A stretch of DNA of 64,000 nt, taken from Mucilaginibacter flavidus (lineage in GTDB: Bacteria > Bacteroidota > Bacteroidia > Sphingobacteriales > Sphingobacteriaceae). The stretch lies in assembly GCF_024055575.1 (NCBI RefSeq), contig NZ_JAMXOE010000021.1, forward strand, positions 57,997-121,996, in the 5' to 3' direction. Numbering within the stretch: the stretch's first letter is position 1; each line of letters opens with the position of its first letter. Position numbers and translations under genes: made by a program. Below are positions 1 to 8,061 of this stretch, piece after piece. Under the pieces are notes generated by a model. It was not told the DNA's origin. It searched no databases and worked only from the letters and a program-made list of their open reading frames with translations.

Positions 1-82
1 TTTTGTAAGCGGCCAGGGAACTAAAAAAGCCACCGACGAAGAAAAGGAAAAATTGGGGACAAAAGTTTTAGAGAAAAACTAA
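1..82 (+). CDS. C-terminal end of a truncated gene
   Basis: The frame beginning at base 2 is open to a TAA at 80-82 and reads FVSGQGTKKATDEEKEKLG followed by TKVLEKN. It is the last 26 codons of a gene that starts before the window. The hydrophilic, lysine-rich tail shows no family signature. The next gene starts 12 bases later on the same strand, so the two may be cotranscribed. Function unknown from this fragment. Confidence 0.55.
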   Translation, partial: FVSGQGTKKATDEEKEKLGTKVLEKN

Positions 83-94
83 AACATCAACCCC

Positions 95-697
95 ATGAGA
101 TACGGCAAAACGTTAGCAATTACTGGTTTGTACAGCAACCTGTTTTTCCTGTTCATTTTTACTTTAATGCATTTTATCCGCCCGGATAAAAGCATTGCTG
201 GCAGCTTTGTGAGCGAATACGCGGTAGGTAACTATGGCTGGCTCATGACGCTTGGCTTCTTTTGTCTCGCAACAGGCTCGCTATGCCTGCTCATCGGTTT
301 ATTAAAAAGCATTAAAGCATCTAAAACCGCCATTGTTACTTTATGTATTTGGTGTACCGGCGCTTTCCTTTTTTCAATATTCACTACCGACCTGCCGGGC
401 ACGCCACCAACACCCCAGGGCTTAATTCATGGTTTTTCGGCACTAATTGCCTTAGTGAACCTGGGTATCTCTATGCTTGCCTGGGGTTTTATTTTTACCA
501 GGAATGCTAACTGGTGTGCTGTGGCAAAAACATCATGGGTGTTCGGCGGGCTGGGCATTGCTATGTTCATTGTCTTCCTCTTCAGCCCGCCCTCATTAAG
601 GGGGCTTACCGAAAGGATACTGATAGTTTGGGATGTAAGCTGGCTTGTGCTGGTTAACAGGCAACTTTATATTAATTCAATTTACAATCAAATATGA
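95..697 (+). CDS. DUF998-type multi-pass membrane protein
   Basis: A 200-residue integral membrane protein with about six hydrophobic segments. The N-terminal layout (a first helix from residue 8, then FIRPDKSIAGSFVSEYAVG before the second helix) and the PGTPPTPQGLIHG segment near residue 103 between helices fit the DUF998 family, whose biochemical role is not established. The stop codon overlaps the start of the metallo-hydrolase gene by 4 bases (ATGA), so the two are almost certainly translated together. Family assignment is from recognition of the sequence pattern; function is not inferred. Confidence 0.75.
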   Translation: MRYGKTLAITGLYSNLFFLFIFTLMHFIRPDKSIAGSFVSEYAVGNYGWLMTLGFFCLATGSLCLLIGLLKSIKASKTAIVTLCIWCTGAFLFSIFTTDLPGTPPTPQGLIHGFSALIALVNLGISMLAWGFIFTRNANWCAVAKTSWVFGGLGIAMFIVFLFSPPSLRGLTERILIVWDVSWLVLVNRQLYINSIYNQI

Positions 698-1563
698 TAA
701 CCCCAAAAAATTTCAGATTCAGAATCAGGCTTTTTGTTTTGGTGTTGCTACTCTCCATAACCGGCGGCAACGTATTCAGCCAAAGTCCCAATTATCAAAT
801 TTACGCTTTAAAATTCGCTTCACTTAATTTCAAAATGCCGCTTACCGCCGCCGCTGTTGGATCAACTAGTAAGGACAGCACCGATATATGCTATATCGTT
901 TATTTACTTAAAGGGAATAATGGTAAAACAATATTGGTTGACGCCGGGTTTACCGAACCAATTAAACCCTATCCACGGCAGGCATTTACTTACACCCGGC
1001 CCGATTCCATGTTAAAGAAAATAAATGTCAACCCTGCTGACATCACCGACATCATTATAACCCACCCGCACTGGGACCATATTGGCGGTATCGATCTTTT
1101 TCCAAATGCTATGGTGTGGATGCAAAAAGGAGACTTTAACTATTTTGTAGGTACGGCCTGGCAAAAAGGCGAAAATCCTGATAATGGATTTAATACAATA
1201 GACGTCGCTAAAATAGTCCAGCGGAATTTGAACGGGAAACTCTCTTTGGTAAAAGGAGACAGTGTAGAAATTATACCGGGAATACGCGTATTTATAGGTT
1301 CAAAACACACTTTTGAATGTCAATATGTATTGGTAGGCACCGGGGCAGATAAAGTAATTATCGCATCTGATAATAGCTGGCTTTACTATAACCTTACCAA
1401 TTTGTTGTCGATTCCGATAACGTTGGACCAAAAGGCGTATCTACAAAATCTAAAAAGAATGAGGGGCATGGTAAAAAATATCGACCTAATTCTTCCCGGT
1501 CACGACCCGCTGGTATTTTCAAAGTTTCCGAAAGTAACGGAAGGTGTGGTGAAAATAAAATAA
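694..1563 (+). CDS. Exported metallo-beta-lactamase-fold hydrolase
   Basis: A 289-residue protein with an N-terminal signal peptide (basic RFRIR stretch, hydrophobic core, predicted cleavage after VFS near residue 29). The zinc motif HPHWDH lies near residue 127. Later ligands are likely the His of SKHTFECQ, the Asp of IIASDNS and the His of LPGHDPL. The order HxHxDH...H...D...H is that of the MBL fold, and the spacing resembles the AHL-lactonase and related subfamily, which hydrolyses lactones or esters. Export to the periplasm makes quorum-quenching of extracellular lactones possible, but the substrate cannot be read from sequence. It overlaps the upstream DUF998 gene by 4 bases. Confidence 0.85.
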   Translation: MITPKNFRFRIRLFVLVLLLSITGGNVFSQSPNYQIYALKFASLNFKMPLTAAAVGSTSKDSTDICYIVYLLKGNNGKTILVDAGFTEPIKPYPRQAFTYTRPDSMLKKINVNPADITDIIITHPHWDHIGGIDLFPNAMVWMQKGDFNYFVGTAWQKGENPDNGFNTIDVAKIVQRNLNGKLSLVKGDSVEIIPGIRVFIGSKHTFECQYVLVGTGADKVIIASDNSWLYYNLTNLLSIPITLDQKAYLQNLKRMRGMVKNIDLILPGHDPLVFSKFPKVTEGVVKIK

Positions 1564-1634
1564 AATATGCCGATTTTCTACCACCATAACTACCTGTTTT
1601 TAAGTCATTTTTGAAATAAAACACCAAACCAGTC

Positions 1635-2336
1635 ATGGAAAAAACCTATCAAAATGTGAGCTACTTTGTAGTCGTAATTTTAGCCTTTGTTATCTGGGGC
1701 TTTTACCGAACTTATTTCGGCCTGTTTCCTTCTTTTAATGGTATAACCACCGTGCAGCACTTTCATGGGTTCATGATGTTAACCTGGTTTGCCATGCTCA
1801 TTGTTCAGCCATTTTTAATCCGCTACAAAAAGTATCAACTGCACCGCAATTTGGGCAAGGTATCCTATGTGCTGGTGCCGTTGCTGTTACTCTCTATTTT
1901 TTTAGTTACCAAAGGCCAGTTTCAGCGTTTGGCGCCCACCATCCCGAAAGAACAGAACATTGCCGGCCTGGCATTGAACCTGCCCGATATTTTCGCTTTC
2001 GCCGCTTTGTACATATTGGCCCTGGTTTATAAAAAAAACAGCGCTTACCATATGCGCTATATGATAGCTACTGCATTTTTAATGCTTGGGCCCGGCGTAG
2101 GCAGGGCAATGATCATTTACGGCGGGGTACCGTTTCCGCTGGCGATTGAATACTCGCTGCTGTTAACAGATGCGTTGGCAATAGGATTTATTATTTATGA
2201 CGCTATCAATAAAAGGCCATATAAACCTTATGTAATTACACTAGGCATTTTGGTTGCTATGCATTTGATCTGGCAGTTTCAGCTATCTGCACCATGGCAG
2301 GCATTTGCCGGCAAATTTTCGCAATTGTTTTTTTGA
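1635..2336 (+). CDS. Seven-helix membrane protein, DUF2306-like
   Basis: A 233-residue polytopic membrane protein with seven probable helices. Histidines occur at HFHGFMML (near residue 37), QLHRNLGK (near 73) and AYHMRYM (near 138), at helix edges, as in DUF2306-like proteins where paired histidines could bind heme. That is only a possibility here. The start ATG follows an AAAACACC tract with no clear Shine-Dalgarno sequence. It lies 71 bases after the MBL gene and 18 bases before the next small membrane gene, suggesting a membrane-protein operon from 95 to 3692. Confidence 0.65.
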   Translation: MEKTYQNVSYFVVVILAFVIWGFYRTYFGLFPSFNGITTVQHFHGFMMLTWFAMLIVQPFLIRYKKYQLHRNLGKVSYVLVPLLLLSIFLVTKGQFQRLAPTIPKEQNIAGLALNLPDIFAFAALYILALVYKKNSAYHMRYMIATAFLMLGPGVGRAMIIYGGVPFPLAIEYSLLLTDALAIGFIIYDAINKRPYKPYVITLGILVAMHLIWQFQLSAPWQAFAGKFSQLFF

Positions 2337-2354
2337 CCAATTATTATCAGGGCC

Positions 2355-2717
2355 ATGGCACAACCAGTTTTAAAGCACAAATCTTTTATATTAATGGGTA
2401 TTGGAACGTTAATACTTTTTTACCTGCTTGGCTCTTACTATTTGCGCACCCGTATTGATGAGTATGCTATCAATAGTCCATTATTTATTAAAATACACGA
2501 ACTGTATGGAATAGATATTACGGCAGTTATTACTACAGCAAGAGCTTTAATGATCTACCCGGCGGCAGCGCTTTTGCTGCTATCTGTTTTGCTGCTTTGT
2601 TTTCCTGCTTCATTTCCTCAACATATCAGATGGGGTACCATTGCATTGTGCACTGTTTCTGTTTGCGCAATCTTGTTTTTTATGCTGGGGCAATATTTTA
2701 CCGGTCAAAATTCATAA
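2355..2717 (+). CDS. Small membrane protein, short paralogue of its downstream neighbour
   Basis: A 120-residue protein with three hydrophobic helices. It aligns along its whole length with the N-terminal third of the 315-residue protein encoded 27 bases downstream: shared pattern YYL..S.YY, I.E.Y, ARALMIY/ARILMIY, SVLLL/SVLML, FP..AVW-type segment and TVSVCA/AVSVCA. It is therefore a tandem paralogue that lacks the C-terminal two thirds, either a natural short form or a truncated duplicate. The family is unknown to me. Confidence 0.65.
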   Translation: MAQPVLKHKSFILMGIGTLILFYLLGSYYLRTRIDEYAINSPLFIKIHELYGIDITAVITTARALMIYPAAALLLLSVLLLCFPASFPQHIRWGTIALCTVSVCAILFFMLGQYFTGQNS

Positions 2718-2744
2718 TAACCAAATCATTATAAAACCAATAAT

Positions 2745-3692
2745 ATGACACAATCAGACCCAAAACACAGCCCCCTTAGCCTGAAAATAATTGGTGTGAT
2801 GACCGCTTATTACCTGGTTAGCCTTTACTACTTCAGCACCATTACGTCAAACTATTTTATCATCTATCCATCGTTCCCTAAAATTAGTGAACATTATGAT
2901 GCTTATATGGGTGTGTTTAATGCCTCGGCAAGAATTTTGATGATTTATTCTTCTGTCGCGTTGGTGTTCATATCCGTTTTGATGCTTTGGTTTCGGCCCG
3001 GCGCATTTCCGCGGCAGGCCGTTTGGGTTACCATCGTGCTGGGTGCTGTTTCTGTTTGTGCAACCTTGTTTGTTATACTTCCAATTCAATTATCGTTATG
3101 GATAAAGGGTTTTGATGCAACGCTTTACCAGCACTTGCTGAGCGTTAGTTTAAACTTCCAGATCATACCTTCTTTAATGCAGGTTTTAATAGGGTTTTGG
3201 TTGCTGAACAGGTATTTAAGCGATATAAAATTACTGAGCCGCTGGGTGTTTATCTTGTTTTTTAATCTCACATTTTGGACGATAAATTATGATGCCTTAG
3301 TAAGTTTCTCATTGTACACTCCGGTTGGCGCCAAAGACTGGCTTGCTTTCAGGGAGGCTATCGTGCCAACAAAATTTATCTGGATGCTCATCCTGGCCTT
3401 CGTTCCTATGCTGTTAACAATTCCTATGCTTTGGTTGCGGCCAAAAAGCATCCCTAAATGGCTGGTCGGCATTTACGGGCTTACTATTTTTTGGATCTTC
3501 TTTATCAGCTTTATTTATATTGCAAAAAATTTGCAGGGCTATCTGACACACAATTATTCGCGCGCCAAAATTGAAGAACTCATTAACAGCGATTTTCAAT
3601 ACCGGGGATTGCCGGCAATGGTATTAACCTTAATTACCGTGTGGATGTTTATAAAAGTGGGGCAACAGAAAATTGCCGATAGTTTAAATTGA
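2745..3692 (+). CDS. Polytopic membrane protein of unknown function
   Basis: A 315-residue protein with about eight hydrophobic segments and short charged loops. The first 120 residues match the preceding 120-residue protein, so the pair arose by tandem duplication. No catalytic motif is visible. It is the last gene of the membrane-protein run; after its TGA at 3690-3692 a 237-base AT-rich spacer leads to the AraC gene, so the operon probably ends here. Function is not inferable. Confidence 0.65.
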   Translation: MTQSDPKHSPLSLKIIGVMTAYYLVSLYYFSTITSNYFIIYPSFPKISEHYDAYMGVFNASARILMIYSSVALVFISVLMLWFRPGAFPRQAVWVTIVLGAVSVCATLFVILPIQLSLWIKGFDATLYQHLLSVSLNFQIIPSLMQVLIGFWLLNRYLSDIKLLSRWVFILFFNLTFWTINYDALVSFSLYTPVGAKDWLAFREAIVPTKFIWMLILAFVPMLLTIPMLWLRPKSIPKWLVGIYGLTIFWIFFISFIYIAKNLQGYLTHNYSRAKIEELINSDFQYRGLPAMVLTLITVWMFIKVGQQKIADSLN

Positions 3693-3929
3693 TGAGAATG
3701 GCTTGTCGCTAATAATGAAATGTGTTAAATATCAATTATTTATATTGTACTTTTACTATTGAATTTGGTGTGGAATGACTTGCGGTTTTATTCTTTTCTA
3801 ATTTGCCTCATGAAGTTTATCCTGATTCATTAATTAATAGTACATAAAATCAATGTCAAAAAAAGTGGTTTTGTTACCGGTTCATCTATGATAGCATTAT
3901 TTCAGATACTTAATTTGGCTTGAACTAAG

Positions 3930-4754
3930 ATGATCTATAGATTTTTTCAACCACAACCGGCGCTGAAAGCTTATGTGAAGGAATACCTTTTGCTGCATTT
4001 TAGGTTTGACGGACTTTCAATAGATCCAACGCGACTTTATATCCCGCAGCCTGAGCAATGCCTCACTTTTAATCCTAAAGGGCATCTTACCGCAATCAAT
4101 CAGCATACCGGAAAAGTACAACGAAGGAATTATAGTTACATATCCGGGCAGCAAACCTCCTGTTTGGAATTGCATTTTGACCAAGATTATCTAATGCTGA
4201 AAGTTATTTTTCAACCCGGGGCGTTATACCGGTTATTAGGAATTCCGCTAAGCGAATTTGCCGACCTTTATGTAGATGCCGAAACGGTGCTTCATAGGGA
4301 AATGAGACAGGTTAATGAAATGTTAGCCAACGCTGTTGGGTACCAGGATATTATCGGAATCGTCGAAGGTTATCTACTGCAAAAAACGTCGGGAATAAAG
4401 GTTAACACTCAGCCAATAGATAAAATAAGCGATATTTTAAACAGGCAACCAACGCAATTTTCATTGAACTGGTTTGCGGAACAGGCCTGCTTAAGCCCAC
4501 GGCAATTTGAACGCAAATTTTTGGAGCGCATGGGCATCAGCCCTAAATTATATTGCCGGATCGCCCGCTTTTACAAAGCCTTTCAGTTAAAGGATAAAAC
4601 AAGTGATGTTAACTGGCTGGCTGTTGCGCTTGACTGTGGGTATGCAGATTTTCAACATTTGAGCAAAGATTTTAAGCAATTTGCCAATACTACCCCAACG
4701 GCCTTGCTTAAAGCAGAATCGGTAGCGGTAGAACGACAACTAAAACTACGGTAA
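3930..4754 (+). CDS. AraC-family transcriptional regulator (DUF6597-type N-terminus)
   Basis: A 274-residue regulator. The N-terminal half (MIYRFFQPQPALKAYVKEY onwards) has the layout of AraC proteins with a DUF6597 sensor domain. The C-terminal roughly 95 residues carry two helix-turn-helix motifs: FAEQACLSPRQFERKF near residue 180 and VALDCGYADFQHLSKDFKQ near residue 230, followed by the usual TTPTALL tail. The start has no strong ribosome site. The neighbours are membrane proteins on both sides; the DUF1772-like gene 70 bases downstream, preceded by a TAGTTTTG box at 4795-4802 that fits the Bacteroidota -7 consensus, is a plausible target. The ligand is unknown. Confidence 0.88.
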   Translation: MIYRFFQPQPALKAYVKEYLLLHFRFDGLSIDPTRLYIPQPEQCLTFNPKGHLTAINQHTGKVQRRNYSYISGQQTSCLELHFDQDYLMLKVIFQPGALYRLLGIPLSEFADLYVDAETVLHREMRQVNEMLANAVGYQDIIGIVEGYLLQKTSGIKVNTQPIDKISDILNRQPTQFSLNWFAEQACLSPRQFERKFLERMGISPKLYCRIARFYKAFQLKDKTSDVNWLAVALDCGYADFQHLSKDFKQFANTTPTALLKAESVAVERQLKLR

Positions 4755-4824
4755 AATGTCGTTTTCTTACACCTTAGTAACTGTAATACAGCCTTAGTTT
4801 TGTTGCAGACTAAAATCAGCAATT

Positions 4825-5292
4825 ATGTTAACACAAATCATTATTTTCATTTCCTTATTCCTTACCGGCCTTGCGGCAGGTATCTATTTTTATCAATTTA
4901 CAGGCGGCACACCGGCATACCGCGCGGTATCGGCCCGAACTTTTATTGAATATCATAAAAAGCTGGATAGCTTTATGACCGTTCGTATGCCGCCATTTTT
5001 TCTGGCAGGCCAGGCATCTATTCTTGTTTGGCTTTTTTTAGAAAAAAGCAACTACGCCGGTTTTACCTTTATGATGGTGGCAACCGCATTTATATCAACC
5101 CTTGTTGAGTTGATAGCTCTTTTCAGGGGCAACAGGCCTATCAATTTTAAAATACAAACCTGGGATTTGGAAAACTATCCGGAAGATTGGGCAACTTACA
5201 GAGATAAATGGCTCTCTTATTTTAACATCAGGATAGTTACGGGGATATTGACCTTTACTTGTTTATTAATAGCTGCCGTGTTTAAAAAATAA
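4825..5292 (+). CDS. DUF1772-like membrane protein
   Basis: A 155-residue protein with four transmembrane helices (about residues 5-22, 57-73, 78-98 and 134-152). The loop GNRPINFKIQTWD followed by a Trp- and Arg-rich segment before the last helix matches the DUF1772 / anthrone-oxygenase-like family pattern, in which an NxPIN motif precedes a WxxxRxxW-type segment. Members are small membrane proteins, some linked to oxygenation of aromatic polyketides. Nothing here indicates the substrate. It follows the AraC gene and is probably regulated by it (inference). Confidence 0.7.
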   Translation: MLTQIIIFISLFLTGLAAGIYFYQFTGGTPAYRAVSARTFIEYHKKLDSFMTVRMPPFFLAGQASILVWLFLEKSNYAGFTFMMVATAFISTLVELIALFRGNRPINFKIQTWDLENYPEDWATYRDKWLSYFNIRIVTGILTFTCLLIAAVFKK

Positions 5293-5305
5293 TGACGTTA
5301 TATAA

Positions 5306-5494
5306 GAGTTAAAGTGGCTGTATTATACTGATTCGGAGGGTAATACAACCAGCGGTGGGTGTAGTACTTCTGCAAGTTTGCAAGGGAATACGATGGTTTA
5401 TACTTGTTATTGTGACACTCCTTCGCATTCAGGCCCCACGGATTTAGGTTCAAACCACGGCGTTAGTCGTTGCTCAAACACAACACCGTTCTAA
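5306..5494 (+). pseudogene. Possible remnant of a small Cys-rich secreted protein
   Basis: A frame with no ATG at its head is open from 5306 (after an in-frame TAA at 5303-5305) to a TAA at 5492-5494. It contains GGCSTSASLQG, then YTCYCDTPSH and SRCSNTTPF, giving four cysteines in a Gly/Ser/Thr-rich context. That is typical of the tail of small exported Bacteroidota peptides such as the NVEALA family, and unlike random translation of AT-rich DNA. No leader is present upstream, because the DUF1772 gene ends at 5292. I read it as a decayed gene fragment, but chance is not excluded. Confidence 0.3.
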
Positions 5495-5498
5495 AATT

Positions 5499-5658
5499 AA
5501 GAGGTTATCTGAGGGTCGCCCGTTCAACTTTTATAAGTTGTGCCCAAAAATTAGAATTTGTCTTGTTAATTCTTGCTGATAAAGGGACGTTAAAAAAAAA
5601 CGGCAAATTGAATACTATTTTTTCGCCCTTTGAGAACCTATCCTTGAGATAACCTCTT
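5499..5658. mobile_element. Insertion-element remnant or MITE with 12-bp inverted ends
   Basis: AAGAGGTTATCT at 5499-5510 is repeated as its exact reverse complement AGATAACCTCTT at 5647-5658. The 160-bp unit has no transposase. A frame of 60 codons spanning it has no family features. The AGAGGTTATCT end resembles termini of Bacteroidota insertion sequences, but I cannot name the family. No clear target duplication is seen. It ends 22 bases before the disabled start of the TlpA-like gene. Confidence 0.55.
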
Positions 5659-5680
5659 TTATTAACTTAATATATTACAA

Positions 5681-6763
5681 ACGAAAATAATCGTAATAAC
5701 TGTATCATTACTTTGGGCGCTAACTGCAGCATCTCAAAATCGACTAGGAATCATTAGTGGTAACGTTAAAAATATTCCGGCAAAAAAACTATATTTAACA
5801 GATGCGTATCGTTGGAAAACACGTCTTGATTCAACTGATTATAAAGATGGTACATTCAAATTTGGAAATGATAAAATAAAAATACCGTTCATAGCAAGCA
5901 TTTGTTTTATCAACGGGGATGGGAAAATTGAAAAACTGATTTTGAAAAACGATGTCCTTTCTACTTCCGCACAACCGCGCTCCCTGGATGCGTTCTTTTA
6001 TTCGACTGAACCTGTAAATATCAGCGGTGACTACGATTCACCTAAGCACCATTTAACAGTAAAGGGGGGCGATGACAACATCCTTTTCAATCGGTTTGTT
6101 CTCGACGATATCGGTTTTATAGGTAACTCGTCGAATAAATCTACGCGGATGAAGGCATTTACCGATGTTATTGAAAAACAGCCGTCTTCGATATATTTAT
6201 TATATAAATTGATAGATAACAGGAATGAATACACTAAAGAAGATTTAAAAAAGATACTCTCTTTATTTACAAAAAATATCCAAAATTCTGAACTTGCAAA
6301 AAAGCTTAAACAATATATTGCGAACAGACCTGATGCTAATACTACTATAACCAATTTTACTTTACGAAACAGCGAAGGGTCAAAGGGTACGATACTAGAC
6401 CATAAATCTAAGTTGACTATGATTGTATTTTGGGCTGGATGGTGTAAACCATGTATAGATGAGATTCCCAATATTAGGAAACTTGATTCCTTATATCGAA
6501 ATAAAGGATTGAGCATAGTAAGTATTTTTATTGATCAATCTGAAACAAATTGGAAAAGACTTATCAAAGAGAAAAGAATGACCTGGACACAACTTATCGT
6601 CGAAAAGTCAAAAATAGAAGAGATTCAGAACAAGTTTTTTTTCAATGCCATCCCCACCACAATATTTGTAGATCAAACAGGAAAAGAAATTGAACGCTTT
6701 ACCGGGTTCGATGTTGAAGAGAATAAATCTTACGAAAGCTTAATTTCTTCACTACTAAAATAG
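5681..6763 (+). CDS. TlpA-family thiol-disulfide protein with DUF4369 domain, normal start codon missing
   Basis: The reading frame is open from 5681 to the TAG at 6761-6763 (360 codons). The N-terminus, reading the first codon as Met, is KIIVITVSLLWALTAASQ, a good signal peptide. Next comes a DUF4369-like domain (GNVKNIPAKKLYLTDA near residue 29 and onwards) and, from about residue 225, a thioredoxin fold with the redox motif WCKPC in FWAGWCKPCIDEIP and a cis-Pro IPTTIF. The first codon is ACG, where ATG is expected; the next in-frame candidate is TTG at 5942, which would remove the signal peptide and DUF4369. With the insertion remnant ending 22 bases upstream, expression is doubtful. The family supplies reducing equivalents in the periplasm. 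Confidence 0.7.
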   Translation, partial: TKIIVITVSLLWALTAASQNRLGIISGNVKNIPAKKLYLTDAYRWKTRLDSTDYKDGTFKFGNDKIKIPFIASICFINGDGKIEKLILKNDVLSTSAQPRSLDAFFYSTEPVNISGDYDSPKHHLTVKGGDDNILFNRFVLDDIGFIGNSSNKSTRMKAFTDVIEKQPSSIYLLYKLIDNRNEYTKEDLKKILSLFTKNIQNSELAKKLKQYIANRPDANTTITNFTLRNSEGSKGTILDHKSKLTMIVFWAGWCKPCIDEIPNIRKLDSLYRNKGLSIVSIFIDQSETNWKRLIKEKRMTWTQLIVEKSKIEEIQNKFFFNAIPTTIFVDQTGKEIERFTGFDVEENKSYESLISSLLK

Positions 6764-6843
6764 AATCCCTTTTTACTAATAAATATGTCATACCTGCCCG
6801 TTAAACTATTCCGCTTAACTTTTGTGTGCCCAGACCACAACCT

Positions 6844-6941
6844 GGCGCTAGTATCCGGGCAGGCCAAAAAGGAGGGCTACTAGTGCCCCGCCAGCTAAGT
6901 AGCCAATGTGCATGTGGCGCTTTCGTCCCCAACAACATCCC
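6844..6941 (+). repeat. GC-rich intergenic repeat, copy 1 (long form)
   Basis: The core (ggcgctagtatccgggcagg ... gctaagtagcc, 6844-6904) recurs at 6949-7008 and 7655-7712. A following arm, 6905-6941, containing gctttcgtccccaac, recurs only in the third copy. No protein is evident. It contrasts with the AT-rich genes on both sides. Confidence 0.8.
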
Positions 6942-6948
6942 CCAACCC

Positions 6949-7008
6949 GGCGCTAGTATCCGGGCAGGCCAAAGAGATGGGCTACTAGTGCCCCGCTGCT
7001 AAGTAGCC
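6949..7008 (+). repeat. GC-rich intergenic repeat, copy 2 (short form)
   Basis: Near-identical to the core of copy 1, in the same orientation and starting 105 bases after it. It stops at gctaagtagcc and lacks the gctttcgtccccaac arm. It lies 50 bases upstream of the start of the 172-residue unknown gene. Confidence 0.8.
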
Positions 7009-7058
7009 GATTTTTAAATTATATTCGATAGCTTTATTTAATAAATAGACACTTAAAT

Positions 7059-7577
7059 ATGCTTAGCAAATGGTTTCCTGACGATTTCAGCCAAAAATTA
7101 ATTGAAATACTTTTTGAAAAAGGCTTACTTGCTATTGTATTAGTGATTTTTACTTATCAGGTTGGTAAATTATTAGAGAAATACAAGGCTAAATTAACCT
7201 ATGGACAAGTTATTGCTCAAATTAAAATCAAGGTATATACCGATATTCGAACGGCTATTTTACAGTATTTGGACTTAAAAACAGACTATCGTAATTTATT
7301 GATTGAGATAAAACACGGCGTTTCTTTAGCCCCTCAGGAGATTGAAAATCGCAAGGCGAAATATTTTACTGCAAGGGATAAAATTACATTGATCACGAAT
7401 GAAAATATGCCTTATATATCCAAGGATCTGAAAGATAAAATTCAGGATTATTTTTTAAATCCTGTTATGACTTTGGACGATATTGAATTAAAAATCGATT
7501 TGGTATCATTAGATAAATTACTTTATGATGAGTTGGCGATTATGAAGAACGAAATAATTGATGGGGGTATAATTTAG
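7059..7577 (+). CDS. Hypothetical protein with one membrane helix and helical C-terminal domain
   Basis: A 172-residue protein I do not recognise. Residues 20-37 (KGLLAIVLVIFTYQVGKL) form one hydrophobic helix. The rest is predicted helical and rich in Lys, Glu, Ile and Leu (for example IKIKVYTDIRTAILQYLDL and KDKIQDYFLNPVMTLDD), suggesting a cytoplasmic helical bundle. The gene is AT-rich and lies between copies 2 and 3 of the GC-rich repeat, all in the same orientation. This suggests it may have arrived or moved as a unit with the repeats (inference). Confidence 0.6.
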   Translation: MLSKWFPDDFSQKLIEILFEKGLLAIVLVIFTYQVGKLLEKYKAKLTYGQVIAQIKIKVYTDIRTAILQYLDLKTDYRNLLIEIKHGVSLAPQEIENRKAKYFTARDKITLITNENMPYISKDLKDKIQDYFLNPVMTLDDIELKIDLVSLDKLLYDELAIMKNEIIDGGII

Positions 7578-7654
7578 CGTTTGATTTCGCGCGCGACCGG
7601 CAGACCAAAAGAGGTGGTATGCTCTCGGACAAAGCTTAGTTATAACCCAAACAC

Positions 7655-7750
7655 GGCGCTGAGTATCCGGGTAGGCTAAAGAGGTGGGCTAGCGCCCGCT
7701 TGCTAAGTAGCCAATATACACGCGGAGCTTTCGTCCCCAACAATATCCCA
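7655..7750 (+). repeat. GC-rich intergenic repeat, copy 3 (long form)
   Basis: Third copy of the repeat found at 6844 and 6949. It is more diverged (gagtatccgggtaggctaaa) and carries the gctttcgtccccaac arm, so it matches the full length of copy 1. It closes the interval around the 172-residue gene. The 484-base gap 7578-8061 otherwise holds only the solo hairpin arm at 7769 and repeat A at 7873. Confidence 0.75.
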
Positions 7751-7768
7751 CTCCATTGATTTGCACGC

Positions 7769-7798
7769 GTAGAGATTGCTTCGTTCCTCGCAACGACG
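7769..7798. repeat. Solo arm of the long-hairpin repeat
   Basis: Gtagagattgcttcgttcct and the next ten bases match, with two differences, the right arm of the complete hairpins at 54384-54531 and 55813-55957, including the preceding attgatttgca. The left arm and spacer are absent here. It is a degraded copy of a dispersed genomic repeat. Confidence 0.7.
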
Positions 7799-7872
7799 CG
7801 GGAAGAGAGGCTCCGCCGTCCCAAGGTAACTTCGTAGTATTATTCCTGTAACCTCCGACTACATATACATGC

Positions 7873-7990
7873 TACATCTATCTAAACTTGCATTAATTTG
7901 AAAATCACATAAAATTAAAACACCTTATAATGAGCGTGTTTCACAGCGTTCCGGGTGTTCCGCGTGTAAAAACGGAACGCTTTGGGGGCA
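7873..7990 (+). repeat. Intergenic repeat family A, copy 1
   Basis: About 118 bases matching 10094-10211 throughout and 12411-12464 over the 3' part. The conserved end is gtgttccgggtgttccgcgt followed by gtaaaaa and ggaacgc. The gcgttcc and ggaacgc parts can pair in a hairpin (7947-7980). A spurious frame reads through it; I see no gene. It lies just beyond the 3' end of the secreted CxxCxGxG protein gene. Confidence 0.75.
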
Positions 7991-8061
7991 GCGGTATCAC
8001 CTCATCTAATCAGAAACCGGTTAATACATTCCTCCATCCATTTCACCTGTTTTCGTCTGCA

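Noticed and set aside
694..1563. Naming the MBL protein an AHL lactonase
   Set aside because: The zinc motif and layout fit, but the MBL fold covers many reactions and no quorum-sensing context is visible.
5470..5652. 60-codon frame as a gene
   Set aside because: It spans the insertion remnant including one inverted end, has no ribosome site and shows no protein-like pattern.
7636..7824. 62-codon - strand frame as a gene
   Set aside because: It is made of repeat copy 3 and the solo hairpin arm read in reverse.
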